NCBI GenBank assembly: GCA_946406115.1 | Contig: OX291555.1 | Span: 11,798,001 to 11,862,000 of the forward strand | Direction of reading: 5' to 3' | Source of the DNA: Apoda limacodes | Lineage: Eukaryota; Arthropoda; Insecta; Lepidoptera; Limacodidae | Length of the DNA stretch: 64,000 nt | Shown here: positions 52,779-64,000 of the stretch, piece after piece | Layout: every line of letters starts with the position of its first letter | How positions within the stretch are numbered: position 1 is the first letter of the stretch | Notes under the pieces: model-generated | The model's input: the letters and a program-made list of their open reading frames with translations, nothing else | The model's database searches: none | What the model was told of the DNA's origin: nothing | Made by a program: the position numbers and the translations under genes

Positions 52779-53177
52779 AGTTTAAGGGAAACACTACTTA
52801 ATATTTTTTTTTTCAATATTCCACAAATTATTTAAATTTTATTAATTTGGCATTTTACAGTATTATTTGAACAAATCCATTGGTTTAACTTTTTTATTAG
52901 ATACTTTTCTCGAAAATAAATGAAAAAATTGCAATTACTAGAAGAATGTCACTTTTTACAGTGTTACGTTATACCGACTTAATTAACGAATGCAACATTG
53001 TTTACCCAGTGTAATACCCCATTGTGATTGACCGCATGAATTCCTCAGTTCCCGTTGCTATGTTTTATATAGCTTTTAGTAATTAGTTGTTGCCATTTTA
53101 GATTATATTATTGTACACAATCGGACATTATACTTGAAAATTCTACATAATATTTAGGAATGTTTTGTTTGCAGCTT

Positions 53178-53320
53178 TAATGCGTTAAATGTAATAATCC
53201 AGTTAAGTTAAAAAGACATAAATCTATATGAAGTAGCTGTACAAATCTTGACTCAGCGCTTTGTATTATTGACATCAGTGGATAATGTAGATTATGTCGA
53301 TGAACAAAACAAACACGACC
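53178..53320. repeat. Dispersed repeat shared with 13105-13260
   Basis: TGCGTTAAATGTAATAATCC, TGTACAAATCTTG and ATTATGTCGATGAACAAAAC recur with changes in the last SLC37 intron. The stretch 52800-54740 otherwise shows only AT-rich intergenic sequence. Confidence 0.5.
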
Positions 53321-54748
53321 TTGCTTGAAATCTTCGTTAAAGTTAATTACGATTTATTTCTAATAAATTTAAAAAAATGATGTTTATTTATTGATTTAAC
53401 ATTACGGAGCCCTAAAGAAAAACAAATGTCTTAATGTACTAAATAGTAGCTGTTTTTTTTTTATTTATGTATAATAATAATATCTTGTTTTTATTTTGCT
53501 AATTCGATCGGTTTTTATTGAAATACTAATTAAAAAGCATTCTTAATTGTTTGTTTTTAATTTCTTTAATTTACTTTTAAGATTGGAATGTTGCATGTAT
53601 GTACTGAGAAGAGCTGGCACAAAACTTTGCAGTTAATTTTAAGTCTTAATTATATAGGTCAATTGAGATTAATACAAAAAACATGGAGAATTTTCAAGTA
53701 TACATGTTAATGTGTTAGGAAATTAGTACTTACTATTTTGAGTGTATTGGGAATGGATTATATAAAGATTATTTATTTCAGATGACGTTTTTCATCACTT
53801 TTTCGACTTTTTGTTTATATTACGTATTATTTTTTGAACTAAACTTTTTTTATATTTAATTGATAAATAAATTGATTTGGCTAGCCATTCTAAACGCGAC
53901 AATATTTTTTAAAACATGACATTATCGGGTCCTTTTTTTTTTTTTAAAGGTCACCTTTTTACCTAGATTGTCGTTGTGTGTAAGAGTCATTACCTAATTT
54001 GATTTTTTCTAAATATCTACATTTTACATAATATAACAGAAATTAAATTTTCGATTTAATTAATAAAAAACTCTTAATTATTTTATTGGTTTATTTTAGT
54101 ATCGATTCTTTTTCTAAAAGAACAAAAGTGAATCTTTAATTTCAACAATATTACACAAAATACTTTTTAAAATAAAACTAAATTTGTACCAAAAATATCC
54201 TCATCATTATCTAATGGTAAAAAGAAAAGTCAAGAAAATATTACATTTTTAATAAATCTCGAGTCTGATTTCACAGCATATTAAAAATCTTTTTATTTCG
54301 AAAACTTAATATTGAATGCTTATTTTACGGCTAAACAGAATCTCATACGCAAATTACGTTTCACATTTGTCTTTATTTGAAATAATAATATACTTAATTA
54401 ATAATTAGTTCTTTTGTTGCACGAAAGGTATTGGAAACATTAATTAAAATTTCAATAACAGATCTAGCTTTGCTTTTGTCAATAACGCTATAGAAATATT
54501 AGCCGATACATACTTTAAATTTAATTATTTCCTTTCTATTAATGTTTATTAGATTGCGTTACTAATTTAACTAGTAATACTACTTCACAGACGGATTTTG
54601 ATGAAACTCTGGTGGTTGAATAGCTTAGTTCAGGTCACACTTCTTGGATATTAGAGACGGTACGGTTGAATCTGTTTATCGTAAATCTGGCCTCGTATAT
54701 ATTAAATTTATAATATTTTAATTTGATAGTATTTTGTGTTTAATCTAA

Positions 54749-55084
54749 AAGTGGGTGATAGACGTACGAGTAAGCCTGACGACCTTTTTCATCAGTTTGT
54801 ATCATTAGTATCAGTCTGAGTACGCAATCTAAAATTAAAATCTGCCGAGTAAGTTTGCCAGATATCCTATAGATTTTAAATCTTGCTAGTAACGTAACGC
54901 ACCTTGTTGCGTCTCGTGTTCGGTTCAAAATATTTTATTAAAATCACTTTCAATTGTTAACACAGTGCTTCCTCCGTTGACAACATAATGAGCTTGTATT
55001 AACATGTGTCTACTACCGCAAGCCGAGTAACTTTGTAGTACTTTAAAACTGCGGTCTTCATGATTGTACGTCTATCACCCACTT
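54749..55084. mobile_element. MITE-like element with 19-bp perfect terminal inverted repeats
   Basis: AAGTGGGTGATAGACGTAC at 54749-54767 pairs exactly with 55066-55084. The element is 336 bp with no coding capacity; the minus-strand frame inside is not a recognisable protein. No clear target duplication could be read. Confidence 0.85.
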
Positions 55085-56036
55085 AACGAAATATAAATAG
55101 CTATAATGAAACTTTGATAGATGTATTATGTTTGTCTCTGTTGCAGCAATTTATTTTTAACTGTAATTAAATTAATTTAATTTTTTTTTAAATTAATATA
55201 TGTGAACCTTTAGTTTATAAATAATGCGCTTGTTTATTTCTTGTTTAAATGTATGTTTTCAAAATGTAATTTCTCAAAACATTTTTAGATACTTACGGTT
55301 TGAGATTAATTTTTAACCTAATTTTTTTGTCTTCTGAATAATAAATAAAATAACATTTTAAGTAAGTAAATGACCAATAAATAATAAAATGTTAAGTCTA
55401 AACAAATTTCATTGTATATTTATGTAAAAATATAATAGAAATAAGTCAATATTTTAGTAATCAATTTATATTTTTTTTTAATCAATTAAGTTGCGTTATA
55501 GAAATAACTATAATTATGATTGAATAGTTTTGAATTAATTGTTAACAAAGCATCTCACTGCGCAGATATAATTATGCAACCTTTATTTTATTTGACTTTT
55601 TTAAATATCAAAAACAAAGATCTGAAAAATTGCTATAGCATGAAAAAATTACGGAACCCTCATCTTTGTAAGTACCTCATTAATGTAAAATGTAGATTTT
55701 GTTATTAAAAAAAATAATAAGTCAAAAAAATGTATCGAGCACGTCCGTTTGGTAGAATGGTAGTTTGTATTAAACTATGTTCGGTTTTACTCGGCTGTTC
55801 CGGAGAAAGCCGATGTGACGTACTTATGTCGGATAAAGGTACTATACAGACAGTTCGCAACTTAAGCATCTGTTAATAATTCACTTGTTTAATAATGTTA
55901 TCGAATTAAAATTTCCAAAAGTAATTCGTTTAATATAACTTTGTTATTGTGTTTTATTTTATTATTGATTGAATATCGAAACAATGTAATTTAATTATGT
56001 TATTCTTAAATCCTCATTTTCTTAACAAATATAAAA

Positions 56037-56294
56037 ATGGATATTCTCTTTGGTGTATTTAATGGCATTTATAGAAAAATCCGTGATTTTGTAAAATTCA
56101 CAGTGCCTCTATACCTTACTATCAAAGAAATTTTTATTTTGTATTTTGCTTGGGTAATGTCAACAATTACCACTTTTGTAATGTTTTGGCGAACATTTAT
56201 ACAAAATCTCTATAGTATAATTTATAAAACAGTTTATCAGTATATAACAGTTAATCAATTAAATCAACAAAGAGAATCCTTTTTTTTTTTATAA
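56037..56294 (+). other. Unassigned hydrophobic ORF, 85 codons
   Basis: An ATG in context AAAAATGGAT opens MDILFGVFNGIYRKIRDFVK, with hydrophobic stretches (VPLYLTIKEIFILYFAWVMS) and a poly-Phe end from a T-run. Codon content follows the local AT-rich background. No family is recognised and no splice signals stand out. It may be chance. Confidence 0.2.
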
Positions 56295-56624
56295 TTATTA
56301 AAAATGATTATTTGACGAGATTTTAATTCGCAATCATTAAATATATTTTTGTGAGCACCTCACTAAAATTTAACTTACAATTGTTACTTGATATACACCA
56401 TTATTTCTCTATATTCCTTATTCCTCGTAAATTTATTAGCTTTAACGATTATGAAATTATTAATAATGAATTGCAAATCAAAGAACAATAATTGACATAT
56501 CAGTTGTTATTGCAAAGCTTCGATTAGATATAACTATGAAAGAAAATGTCATGGAATAATTACCACTGGATTGAGCCTGGGTTAAAGAAAATGAAACTAA
56601 AAACACATTTGTAACATTGTTATT

Positions 56625-56799
56625 GTTAACGCACACCCACGCCAGCAATTAGCATCGCCTCGCAACTCGCTTACTAGCTTATCACCAGGGCAGGACAATG
56701 CCGATCCAGCTTTCATAAGAGTGCGTTGCAGTATAAAAACTAAAGACTCCTAAACGGAGCTAGTTGAGGCGATGGTGATCTGGTTAAGTGTGCGTTAAC
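56625..56799. mobile_element. Small MITE with GTTAACGCACAC ends
   Basis: GTTAACGCACAC at 56625-56636 pairs perfectly with GTGTGCGTTAAC at 56788-56799. Inner arms also pair loosely (CATCGCCTCGCAACTCGC against the reverse of GGAGCTAGTTGAGGCGATGG). The element is 175 bp and GC-richer than its flanks. Confidence 0.8.
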
Positions 56800-58180
56800 C
56801 TTAAAATATACCTATAAAATGGAAAACGCTTGTTGCTGTATGCCTTTTAGATTTATAAATTTCATTTTAATTTATAAAATTTTGAAATACTATAAGGTTA
56901 ATTGCATTTCCAGTGGTTTTTGTTCCATATACAGGTTGAAAAAAATAAGTGGGTCCGGCCGATTATTTTGTTAATTAAAAGATATTACAAAAATCTAGAC
57001 TAAAATAGAAAATGTTTGCAAAAGAATTGAATTTGTACTTTTACGGCTTCCGTTTCCACTGCAAAAAAAAAATAAGGTTTCTAAAATTAAGCTATTAAAA
57101 ATATTTAAAGGCATCTTTTTTTTACTAAAAGCATACTAAACAAAGTCGTAAAACTCCAAATTTGAAATACATACCGTTAACGGTTTTGAATTGTTTTTTA
57201 ATGTTATTTTATGCATTAAATTACATAATTAGTGTCTATTTGAGTTTAAAGTTTCGCTATATGTTTTTAATTAACAAAATAATCGACTGGATGCACCATC
57301 CTGTATATTATATATAGGTATCCCTCCAATACAAAATGTAGTGTTTAGGGGAACAGTAGGCCGCTATTACTTACATGATATGACTTGTGAAAAAAACTAA
57401 AAACTGTCGATGAAATATAGGTTTATTTTAGCTGTTTAATGCATTATTTTTAATTAATTACATTAAATAATTAAATTGCTTGATTATATATATACAGAAT
57501 CTACAGTTATCTCAATATTTCGTTTTAATTTACTCTAAAGTTACAGAGTGGGTTTTGGTTTTAATAAATTAAATGACTGGACGCAGATACTGCGCGTAAT
57601 AACACTGTATGTACATTGTATAATTTATTTGTTATTTTAGACATTTTTAACAAAAAGTTTGCCAAATGTCGACCGCACTACCGGTTAATTTATAGCTAAA
57701 AAAACCCTTGTTATAGAATATTTTCTTTTAATTATGAATAATACAATATTAACTAGTTAATATCGTGGCATGAATGGGAGCACTCATTCATGGATCTTAG
57801 GATGCGATCTATATTTAAATCAATAATGCGTTGATGTTCTTAATAGCTCTCTTGAGCACTTAGCATTATTATTTGTTATGTTCTTTACAGGCCTTCCAAA
57901 GTAAAGTTATTTCTAGCAGTCTAGGGAGGAATGCGACAGTTGCTTTTTTACTTTGTTATTTTGCGGGTAAAATATAATAATATTTGAAATAAAGATGCCG
58001 CAATAATTGGTATTCAAATACGTTTTTTTATATTTGAATTTTTAAAAAAAATGTAATTAATAGCAGTTGGTGTACTGTTTCTCGACCACTGTAACAGCGA
58101 GTACAAAAGAAAGCTAAGCCTTTCTATTGCCTTACCAATGTTAGAGTAAGTTTAATAAAGTTAAATATTTTATAAGAGTC
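56800..58180. other. AT-rich intergenic sequence
   Basis: No coding region, RNA gene or clear repeat is supported in this stretch. Confidence 0.5.
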
Positions 58181-58189
58181 GTTTTATTT

Positions 58190-58440
58190 TTGTATACCAT
58201 CATCCATACTAATACTATAAATGCAAAAGTAACTGTCTGTGTGTTACCTCTTCACACTTAAACATCTGTACTGATTAAAATGAAATTTGGTATGAAGATA
58301 GTGCGAGTCCCGGGGAAGGACAAAGGCTACTGGAAACGTCATGTGTGAGTTTTTTTTTATATAATTAGGAGATGCCGCTGAAATCCTACAACAATAACTG
58401 AATTTAGGGCGCGTGGAGTCGAAGAGGCTGGTGTGTAAAT
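58190..58440 (+). repeat. Lepidopteran dispersed repeat (ATCCATACTAATACTATAAA)
   Basis: CATCCATACTAATACTATAA, ATGCAAAAGTAACTGTCTGT, AATGAAATTTGGTATGAAGA and GAGTCCCGGGGAAGGACAAA are a well-known lepidopteran repeat signature. The 3' part is diverged. Confidence 0.7.
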
Positions 58441-58574
58441 ATTTTCGACCTCTAATATGAAAAACTCACTTTTGTTTGTCATTGGTCACGTAATTCTGTC
58501 TGTATTTAATAGGCGCCATAGATTGCTAACGAAGACGCGCATCGTACATAACCAACATGGAAAATCTTTTATAA

Positions 58575-58680
58575 AGGATTAATCTGAAATGGCAATGGGC
58601 AGGCCACGTTGCTCGTAGAGCCAATGGACGATGGGGAAGGGAAGGTTTTATAATGGACATCGGTCTAGGACCTAACCAAG
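58575..58680 (+). pseudogene. RTE-like reverse transcriptase C-terminal relic
   Basis: The + strand reads LKWQWAGHVARRANGRWGRE, a conserved C-terminal motif of RTE-type LINE reverse transcriptases in insects. Only this short piece remains. Confidence 0.65.
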
Positions 58681-59052
58681 AGGCTATAACTTGTTCATTT
58701 CGTATAGTACCTGATATAATGATCACATTTTTTCTAATCAATCCGTTATGAATATATGGCGACAGGTAATTAGGTATTAAAGCATTAAGGTTATAAGCTA
58801 TGAAAATAATAAGACCCTAAGTACACAAAAATATTTTTATTAAATAATGTAACTATACACACGGAACAACTAGTGTATACACATTGTATAACTCTACTTA
58901 TCAGTAGCTGCATGTCGCACACAACCAAACATTTACAACAAAAAATACAGTTTTTAATGCACTTAAATAAATTTAATATTTTTTCTAAATTTATAATAAA
59001 CTTTTAAACGGTTGCGCGTCCGTTTGTTTTAGATATTATTAAGGAATCTGAA

Positions 59053-59155
59053 AATCCGATATTAATTAGGATTACAAAGTTTGAAAAACCGATATTGATT
59101 AAGATTTAAGGTTTAAAAACCGATATTGAATAAAATTTCAAAGTTTTAAAAGTAT
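59053..59155. repeat. Degenerate ~33-bp tandem repeat
   Basis: Three units with AACCGATATTGATTAAGATT, then a GGTTTAAA-type end, occur in series. The motif ACCGATATTAAAATG also appears in the 107-bp repeat at 63626-63838. Confidence 0.65.
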
Positions 59156-59519
59156 TCAATTAATAACCTACTCGAAAACTGCTAGATGAATGCTATATAT
59201 TTAAATATAGTTAAATAGGTATATTATCGAACAGTAATTAGTTACATTTTTTAACGATTTGTAGAAAAGTGGGAACGTTCATTTTATGTATATATTTCAC
59301 CATTAGTCAAAAAACTAATTCATTTAAAAATGGTTTTGGTTTTTCAAACAAAGCGTTTTCGTATGACACCCTTGTTGTCATAGTAACCTTACATTCAGTT
59401 TAGGTTTCGACCCCGATTTCAAATAGCTATAAATATTAATACAGGCCATACACACAGTGAAAAATAAATCTTAAAGTTCCTATAAAATTTAGGTTCCTCA
59501 AATAAACATTATTGTATAA

Positions 59520-59565
59520 AAACGGAACCCTCGGTGCGCTAATCCGACTCCAGCAGGTTTTGTAA
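59520..59565 (+). repeat. Fragment of the CGGAACCCT repeat
   Basis: AAAACGGAACCCTCGGTGCG then CTAATCCGACTCC is a diverged 3' end of the repeat at 1248-1537. Confidence 0.5.
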
Positions 59566-60109
59566 TACCCATAATTAAAAGCGCATAAGAAGATATAAAC
59601 TGCGTCACAAATTCTTCATGACATCAAAACAAAAAATATTCGGTGTCAAAAAACTTATACATTCATACCTAGTACTTTTTGATCAATATATTACACTGGT
59701 TTATATTTCTATCCAATAATACTGGCACATGCAAGAACTGGTTTATTTTTGGACCTTTAGTCCTAGGGATTTTTTATTGGGACCGGCTCCTGTATCCACA
59801 AATCTCTAATTAATAATAATAATAATTTATTGATCAAAAATCATAAAATCACAAACATAAACTTGGTGTACAAAGGGTTAGGTACTCATAGTAGGTATAA
59901 CCTACTAATATAATAAAGATGTGCAGTACACTCGATATTGTTATTAAACTGAACCATTTTTGAGTGAATAATTATTATGATAAATTATATTATTGTCAAC
60001 TATTGGATTTACGGTGATATCATTGTGTGTTTATTACATCACTGGCTTTTTTATGTAAAGAAAAAGATCGTGATAAAACCTGCAAACGTCAAATAGATAT
60101 ATATATATA

Positions 60110-60215
60110 TAAAATAGTACGCAATCCGTAGGTCCCGGGTGATAGATTGTGGCCCAAAGTGCCTTCGCCAAAAGACGGCCGGTGCCACCACAGTGGGTAC
60201 GTTTGAAGACTGGGA
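60110..60215. repeat. Dispersed repeat, related to 47570-47700
   Basis: GTACGCAATCCGTAGGTCCC, TAGATTGTGGCCCAAAGTGC and GGTGCCACCACAGTGGGTAC follow the same order as in the other copy. The minus-strand frame over it is not a gene. Confidence 0.5.
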
Positions 60216-60529
60216 ACAACTTACCTAACCCAAGTACATAATTTATAATTCATAGAATTATGTTAAAACACACTTTTTTAAATGGAAATTAAAATAACAT
60301 TTTGCGTGAGTATAAATATTCTATCTATATAAGTTTTCAGCTATCTTTTCCTTTTCATAAGTAAAATTGGTCATACAAATCAGGTTTAAATACAAATTAT
60401 CATTATACAGGTTTTATAATTTCAATAAAAGACACTTTAAAAATATATGAAACATAGTCCTATCAATAAGCAAAATATTGTCTAGCAACAAAAATAATAC
60501 ATAAGCAGCAAATATAGATTAACAGGTAC

Positions 60530-60648
60530 AGTGCAACGAACTTTTCTGACCCGGTGTTTGCCGCTAGTGTCGCATAAGTCAACCGAATTATAATATGGCG
60601 ACTATAGTTTTGATGTTTGACTGTCGGGTCAGAAAAGTCTGTTGCACT
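60530..60648. mobile_element. 119-bp MITE with ~25-bp inverted ends
   Basis: AGTGCAACGAACTTTTCTGA plus CCC at the left pairs with GGGTCAGAAAAGTCTGTTGC plus ACT at the right, with two mismatches. It is too short to code for anything. Confidence 0.85.
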
Positions 60649-60727
60649 TATAGTTTGTGACACAATCACTCCATAATTAAAATACTGCATGTATGTAGCT
60701 AATAACAGCTATAATCCCCGCGCATTC

Positions 60728-60933
60728 AGAATGGGATGGAAACTTGTCAAAGTTCATTAAAAATTTCAGTTTTCTTAAGCAATCTAGGACAAGCACATTT
60801 AAACATTTACTTACTTATTTGTACAATCACTCATATTTACTCAAACAAAAATATATCATGTTTGTAATTAGGTGTAATTGTTATAGCAGGCAGTTTGAGC
60901 TTGTCTTAGTTCCAAAAGGTCGCATCCCATTCT
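60728..60933. mobile_element. 206-bp foldback MITE with AGAATGGGATG ends
   Basis: AGAATGGGATG (60728-60738) pairs exactly with CATCCCATTCT (60923-60933). Inner arms pair loosely (TCTAGGACAAGCACA against GAGCTTGTCTTAG). The + strand frame across it is not a recognisable protein. Confidence 0.75.
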
Positions 60934-61269
60934 AAACGTTTCGGGGATTTACCTAGTTCCACAACTTCATCTTAATAATTTCAAATAAATTCGATTGTCT
61001 CACATTATTTCGCGAAACTCATACTTTTCTTTTAAAACAATCCATAACATTATTCAAGTTTTGACCGATTTAATTACCTTGGTACTTACCCACTTATATA
61101 CTAAAAACGATGTTTTTCTATCTTGAGATATAGGATAAATATAATGTATGCCGGGCCGTATCTTATCACAGCGCACACAAATATTCGCCACTACAATACA
61201 GTCAAATAAAGTAATCAAAACGTTTTGCTTTATTTTCCGAGTACGCATTTAAAGTCGCCTTCGCCGGAA

Positions 61270-63440
61270 ACGGGGCCGGATCTAACATATGGCTTTTTGG
61301 GCTTCAGCCCAGGGCCCCGTGAATTCAAGGGGCCCCCAGCTAAGTCAAGTCAAAATCAAAAATAGACGATAATGCGAAAGAATCCATAATTTTATTAAAT
61401 TAAACAGATCGTATGGTTTGCAGCCCTGCGAATCCTACGATTAATCAAACCCATTCAATTCATATAATTCAAGTCTACGTACAGGTGTTGGTCCTTCGAA
61501 CTGACAGTTAAAATGTTCGGCTGGCATTACACATTCATTTAGATGAATGTTCCGCTGTTTCCCTCTTACTCTGTCTCTTTCTATCTTGATAGAATTATTT
61601 ATAAGTACCATTATATGTCATTTTTAATTAGTATTTTTAATTATTTATAACTAGGAGATTAGAAATGTAGCTGATCGTGATCGTGAGGTTGGCAACCCTG
61701 AACTCCCGGTATGCATCTCTATCAAACGGAACGGGGATTTCCCCGTCATTTTTTTACGGACGACAGTATATTGTCTTATTGCTAGAACATATAGAGCACC
61801 GAGAGCTGCGATCAAAGTCCGAAATATCATGTTTATCTAAAACAGTGTATGAGAAATTATTGATATCGTGGGGGTAAAAATAATCAAACAGATTTTAAAT
61901 CAAAAAAATAATGACAATACAAAATACTATACGATTGTGATGGATTCAACCCCAGATTTATCTGATAATGATCAGCTAGTTATCGTTCTTCGATACTGTT
62001 TTCAGGGAAAAGTGTACGAAAGATGTGTATCCTTCATTAAAATTAGTATTCATACTAGCTCACATTTATTTAATGTTTTACAAGACTTTTTGGAAAAATG
62101 GATGACCTTTGGATAACTGTAGGGGACAGTCATACGACAACGCTGCTAATATGGCGGGTCGCTTAAATGGTGTACAAGCATTACTAAAACAAAAAATAAA
62201 TCTGCGGATTATGTACTATGTGCTGCACATTCTCTAGTTGGTGAAGAATCCGTGAAGTTTGGAACCGAAATCGTAAACATTTTTGGAGTAGTGCAAAAAA
62301 TAACGTTTTCTTTTCTGCTTCAACCCATAGATGGCAATTGTTAAATCGTGAAACAGAATTGAAATTTACGTTAAAAAGTTTAACTCAGACTAGATGGTCT
62401 GCCACTAAGACTAAGCTAGCTACACTAAGCCAGAAATTTATTTAATAAACAGGCAAAACTAGAAACTGTATTTTGATTATTTTTTGGGAAGAAATTTTGG
62501 AAAGATTTAATTCAGTTAATAAAAAAATACTGAGCCCTGCTTTAGATATTTGTGAAGGATATAAGTAAAATGTGTCATTAAAAGAGTTTGTTAGCAACAT
62601 AAGGCAACAATCAGATCAGAAGCTAAAGGATTACGAAGAAAAAGCCAAAAAATTAAGTACAAATGTGGAAACTAACTACAGTAATATAACTAAAAGTCGC
62701 ATTACATCAAAGTATTCTGATAATTCTACAGAGAAAGTTGCAGTACACGGCGCACAAAACTTTAAAATAGACACGCTAAACGTTGCACTGGATAAGCTGA
62801 ATACGGATTTAAATTAAAGCAGTCAAGCATATGAGACATATAGCAAAAAAAATCAATTTTTAATGGACTTGCAAGAAAAAAACATGTAATACATTGATTT
62901 AGAAAGTGCACGTAAGGTTATTGACTATTACACCCGATAGTGTGGATGAATATTTAGTCAATGAATGCATCCAATTAAAAACTTATTTGCTTCAGTCGAC
63001 AGAGTCCTAATAGTCTTTCCTAGACATTTTTACGATTATTTATGAAAAGAAGCTTTTTGACGTATACCCGAATTGCTATACAATGTTAAAAATATAATTA
63101 ACCTTACCAATCACAAGCTGTGAAGCCGAGCGCTCCTTTTGCGGGATGGCATATATAGAGAATAAATACAGAACGACGATGTCAAACTCACGACTTAACC
63201 ATTTATCCGTTTTGACCATAAATGTTAATTTAACTAAGAACCTAGAATGTGAGGAGCAAATTAAAAAATTTGCCAAACGAAAATTGCTTTATAATTTGTC
63301 AATTTATTTACGGTTGTATAACGCTAAGGCATAATATATTATAATATAAATCAAATATTTTACCGTCTAATATTTTTCTATACTTTGAGTAATTAGGTGG
63401 GCCCCTATGTAGTATTAGCCCAGGGCCCCCTAAACTCACG
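61270..63440 (+). mobile_element. hAT-type (ZMYM1-like/DUF4371) transposon relic
   Basis: GC-rich edge sequences lie at 61271-61320 (GGCTTCAGCCCAGGGCCCC) and 63397-63438 (GCCCAGGGCCCCCTAAACTC), with a decayed hAT transposase between them. Exact termini and target duplication could not be fixed. Confidence 0.65.
61677..63334 (+). pseudogene. hAT transposase pseudogene
   Basis: Frames in series read NNDNTKYYTIVMDSTPDLSD then NDQLVIVLRYCFQGKVYERC, where MDSTPDLS fits the first catalytic Asp region of DUF4371/ZMYM1-like hAT transposases. Next comes a shifted piece with CAAHSLVGEESVKFGTEIVN, and a C-terminal piece ending ERSFCGMAYIENKYRTTMSN then SRLNHLSVLTIN, which fits the hAT dimerisation region. 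Several stops and frameshifts make it inactive. Confidence 0.8.
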
Positions 63441-63625
63441 GAAAAATATTATCCACATGCATAGGTCATCTAGTCATATAGTCATCCATAGAGGTTGCTG
63501 TATACCTAACTCCATATCTAATATTTTTTATAGGAGTCATAACTACACACACTAGCTAGAGAGTATCGATTGATCAAAGACTTGACAAATGCTTATTTCC
63601 CCTCTATTCCACAAGGCATAGACTT

Positions 63626-63838
63626 AAAAATAAAGTGTTATTCTTCTACACATACGTTTAGATTAAGATTCAATCGTCTACTTTAATACCGGAATTACAT
63701 CAAACCGATATTAAAATGTTGCGTAATTTTTTAAAAATAAAGTTTTATTTATCTACATATACGTTTAGATTAAGATTAAATCATCTCCTTTAATACTGGA
63801 ATGACATCAAACCGATATTAAAATGTAGCATATTTTTT
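63626..63838. repeat. Tandem duplication, two copies of ~107 bp
   Basis: Units 63626-63732 and 63733-63838 both read AAAAATAAAG, ACGTTTAGATTAAGATT and CATCAAACCGATATTAAAAT in the same order, with about 15% differences. Confidence 0.9.
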
Positions 63839-64000
63839 CGTTATTAGTGTCCAGTGCTATATGATACGGTCCGGTTTGCCAGCAGGTTAATCTATAGTGT
63901 ATGGAAATAATTCAAATATCTACATAATTTTTCGAATACATTCACACACATAAACCTTCGACATACAGTACAATAGAGGTTGGCCCACGTCTAACTGAAG

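Noticed and set aside
55730..55860. Possible tRNA-like segment (TTTGGTAGAATGGTAGTTTG)
   Set aside because: No cloverleaf with matching acceptor, anticodon and T arms could be folded by eye.

Overview
This window is nuclear DNA of an insect, most likely a moth or butterfly. It is AT-rich, its genes are split by GT-AG introns, and it carries many repeats that I recognise as typical of Lepidoptera: the GACGTCCACTGCTGGAC repeat, the CGGAACCCT...CTTGGCCG repeat, the CTACGGTGACTGCTTACCATC repeat, piggyBac with TTAA ends, CR1/Jockey-like and RTE-like LINE tails, Merlin and hAT relics. The species cannot be named from the sequence.

Three protein-coding genes can be read exon by exon, with splice phases that agree throughout. 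(1) 923-13363 (+): the last ten coding exons (384 residues) of an SLC37-type sugar-phosphate exchanger; its 5' exons lie left of the window. (2) 17653-21259 (-): a complete three-exon gene for the gamma-secretase subunit Pen-2 (101 aa). (3) 24552-52585 (+): a complete ten-exon gene for a 699-aa single-pass membrane protein with signal peptide, an Ig-like domain, two LDLR class A-type modules, one transmembrane segment and a cytoplasmic tail with PPxY-type motifs. Pen-2 and gene 3 are divergently transcribed. The 3.3 kb between their start codons is mostly nested mobile DNA. 52800-64000 has no convincing host gene and holds MITE-like elements, repeat tails and a decayed hAT transposase.

Much of the window is mobile DNA, most of it in introns. 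The 16-kb fifth intron of gene 3 holds a piggyBac relic with intact TTAA duplications, inserted in a foldback element, and a head-to-tail array in which the 5' 2.69 kb of an already dead LINE is present three times, followed by a single 3' end. The junction has only 2 bp of microhomology. Two halves of the foldback family lie in opposite orientation inside the SLC37 gene and just past its stop codon. A MITE-like family occurs near the starts of both pen-2 and gene 3, and one copy contains a Merlin transposon that itself contains a SINE-like insertion.

I found no CRISPR array, operon, prokaryotic system, rRNA or tRNA gene. The most unusual signals are the LINE partial triplication, the inverted foldback copies around the SLC37 gene, the nested Merlin/MITE intergenic region and the near-perfect 28-bp hairpin in intron 3 of the Ig/LDLa gene. 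All alignments were done by eye; repeat family names and edges are approximate.
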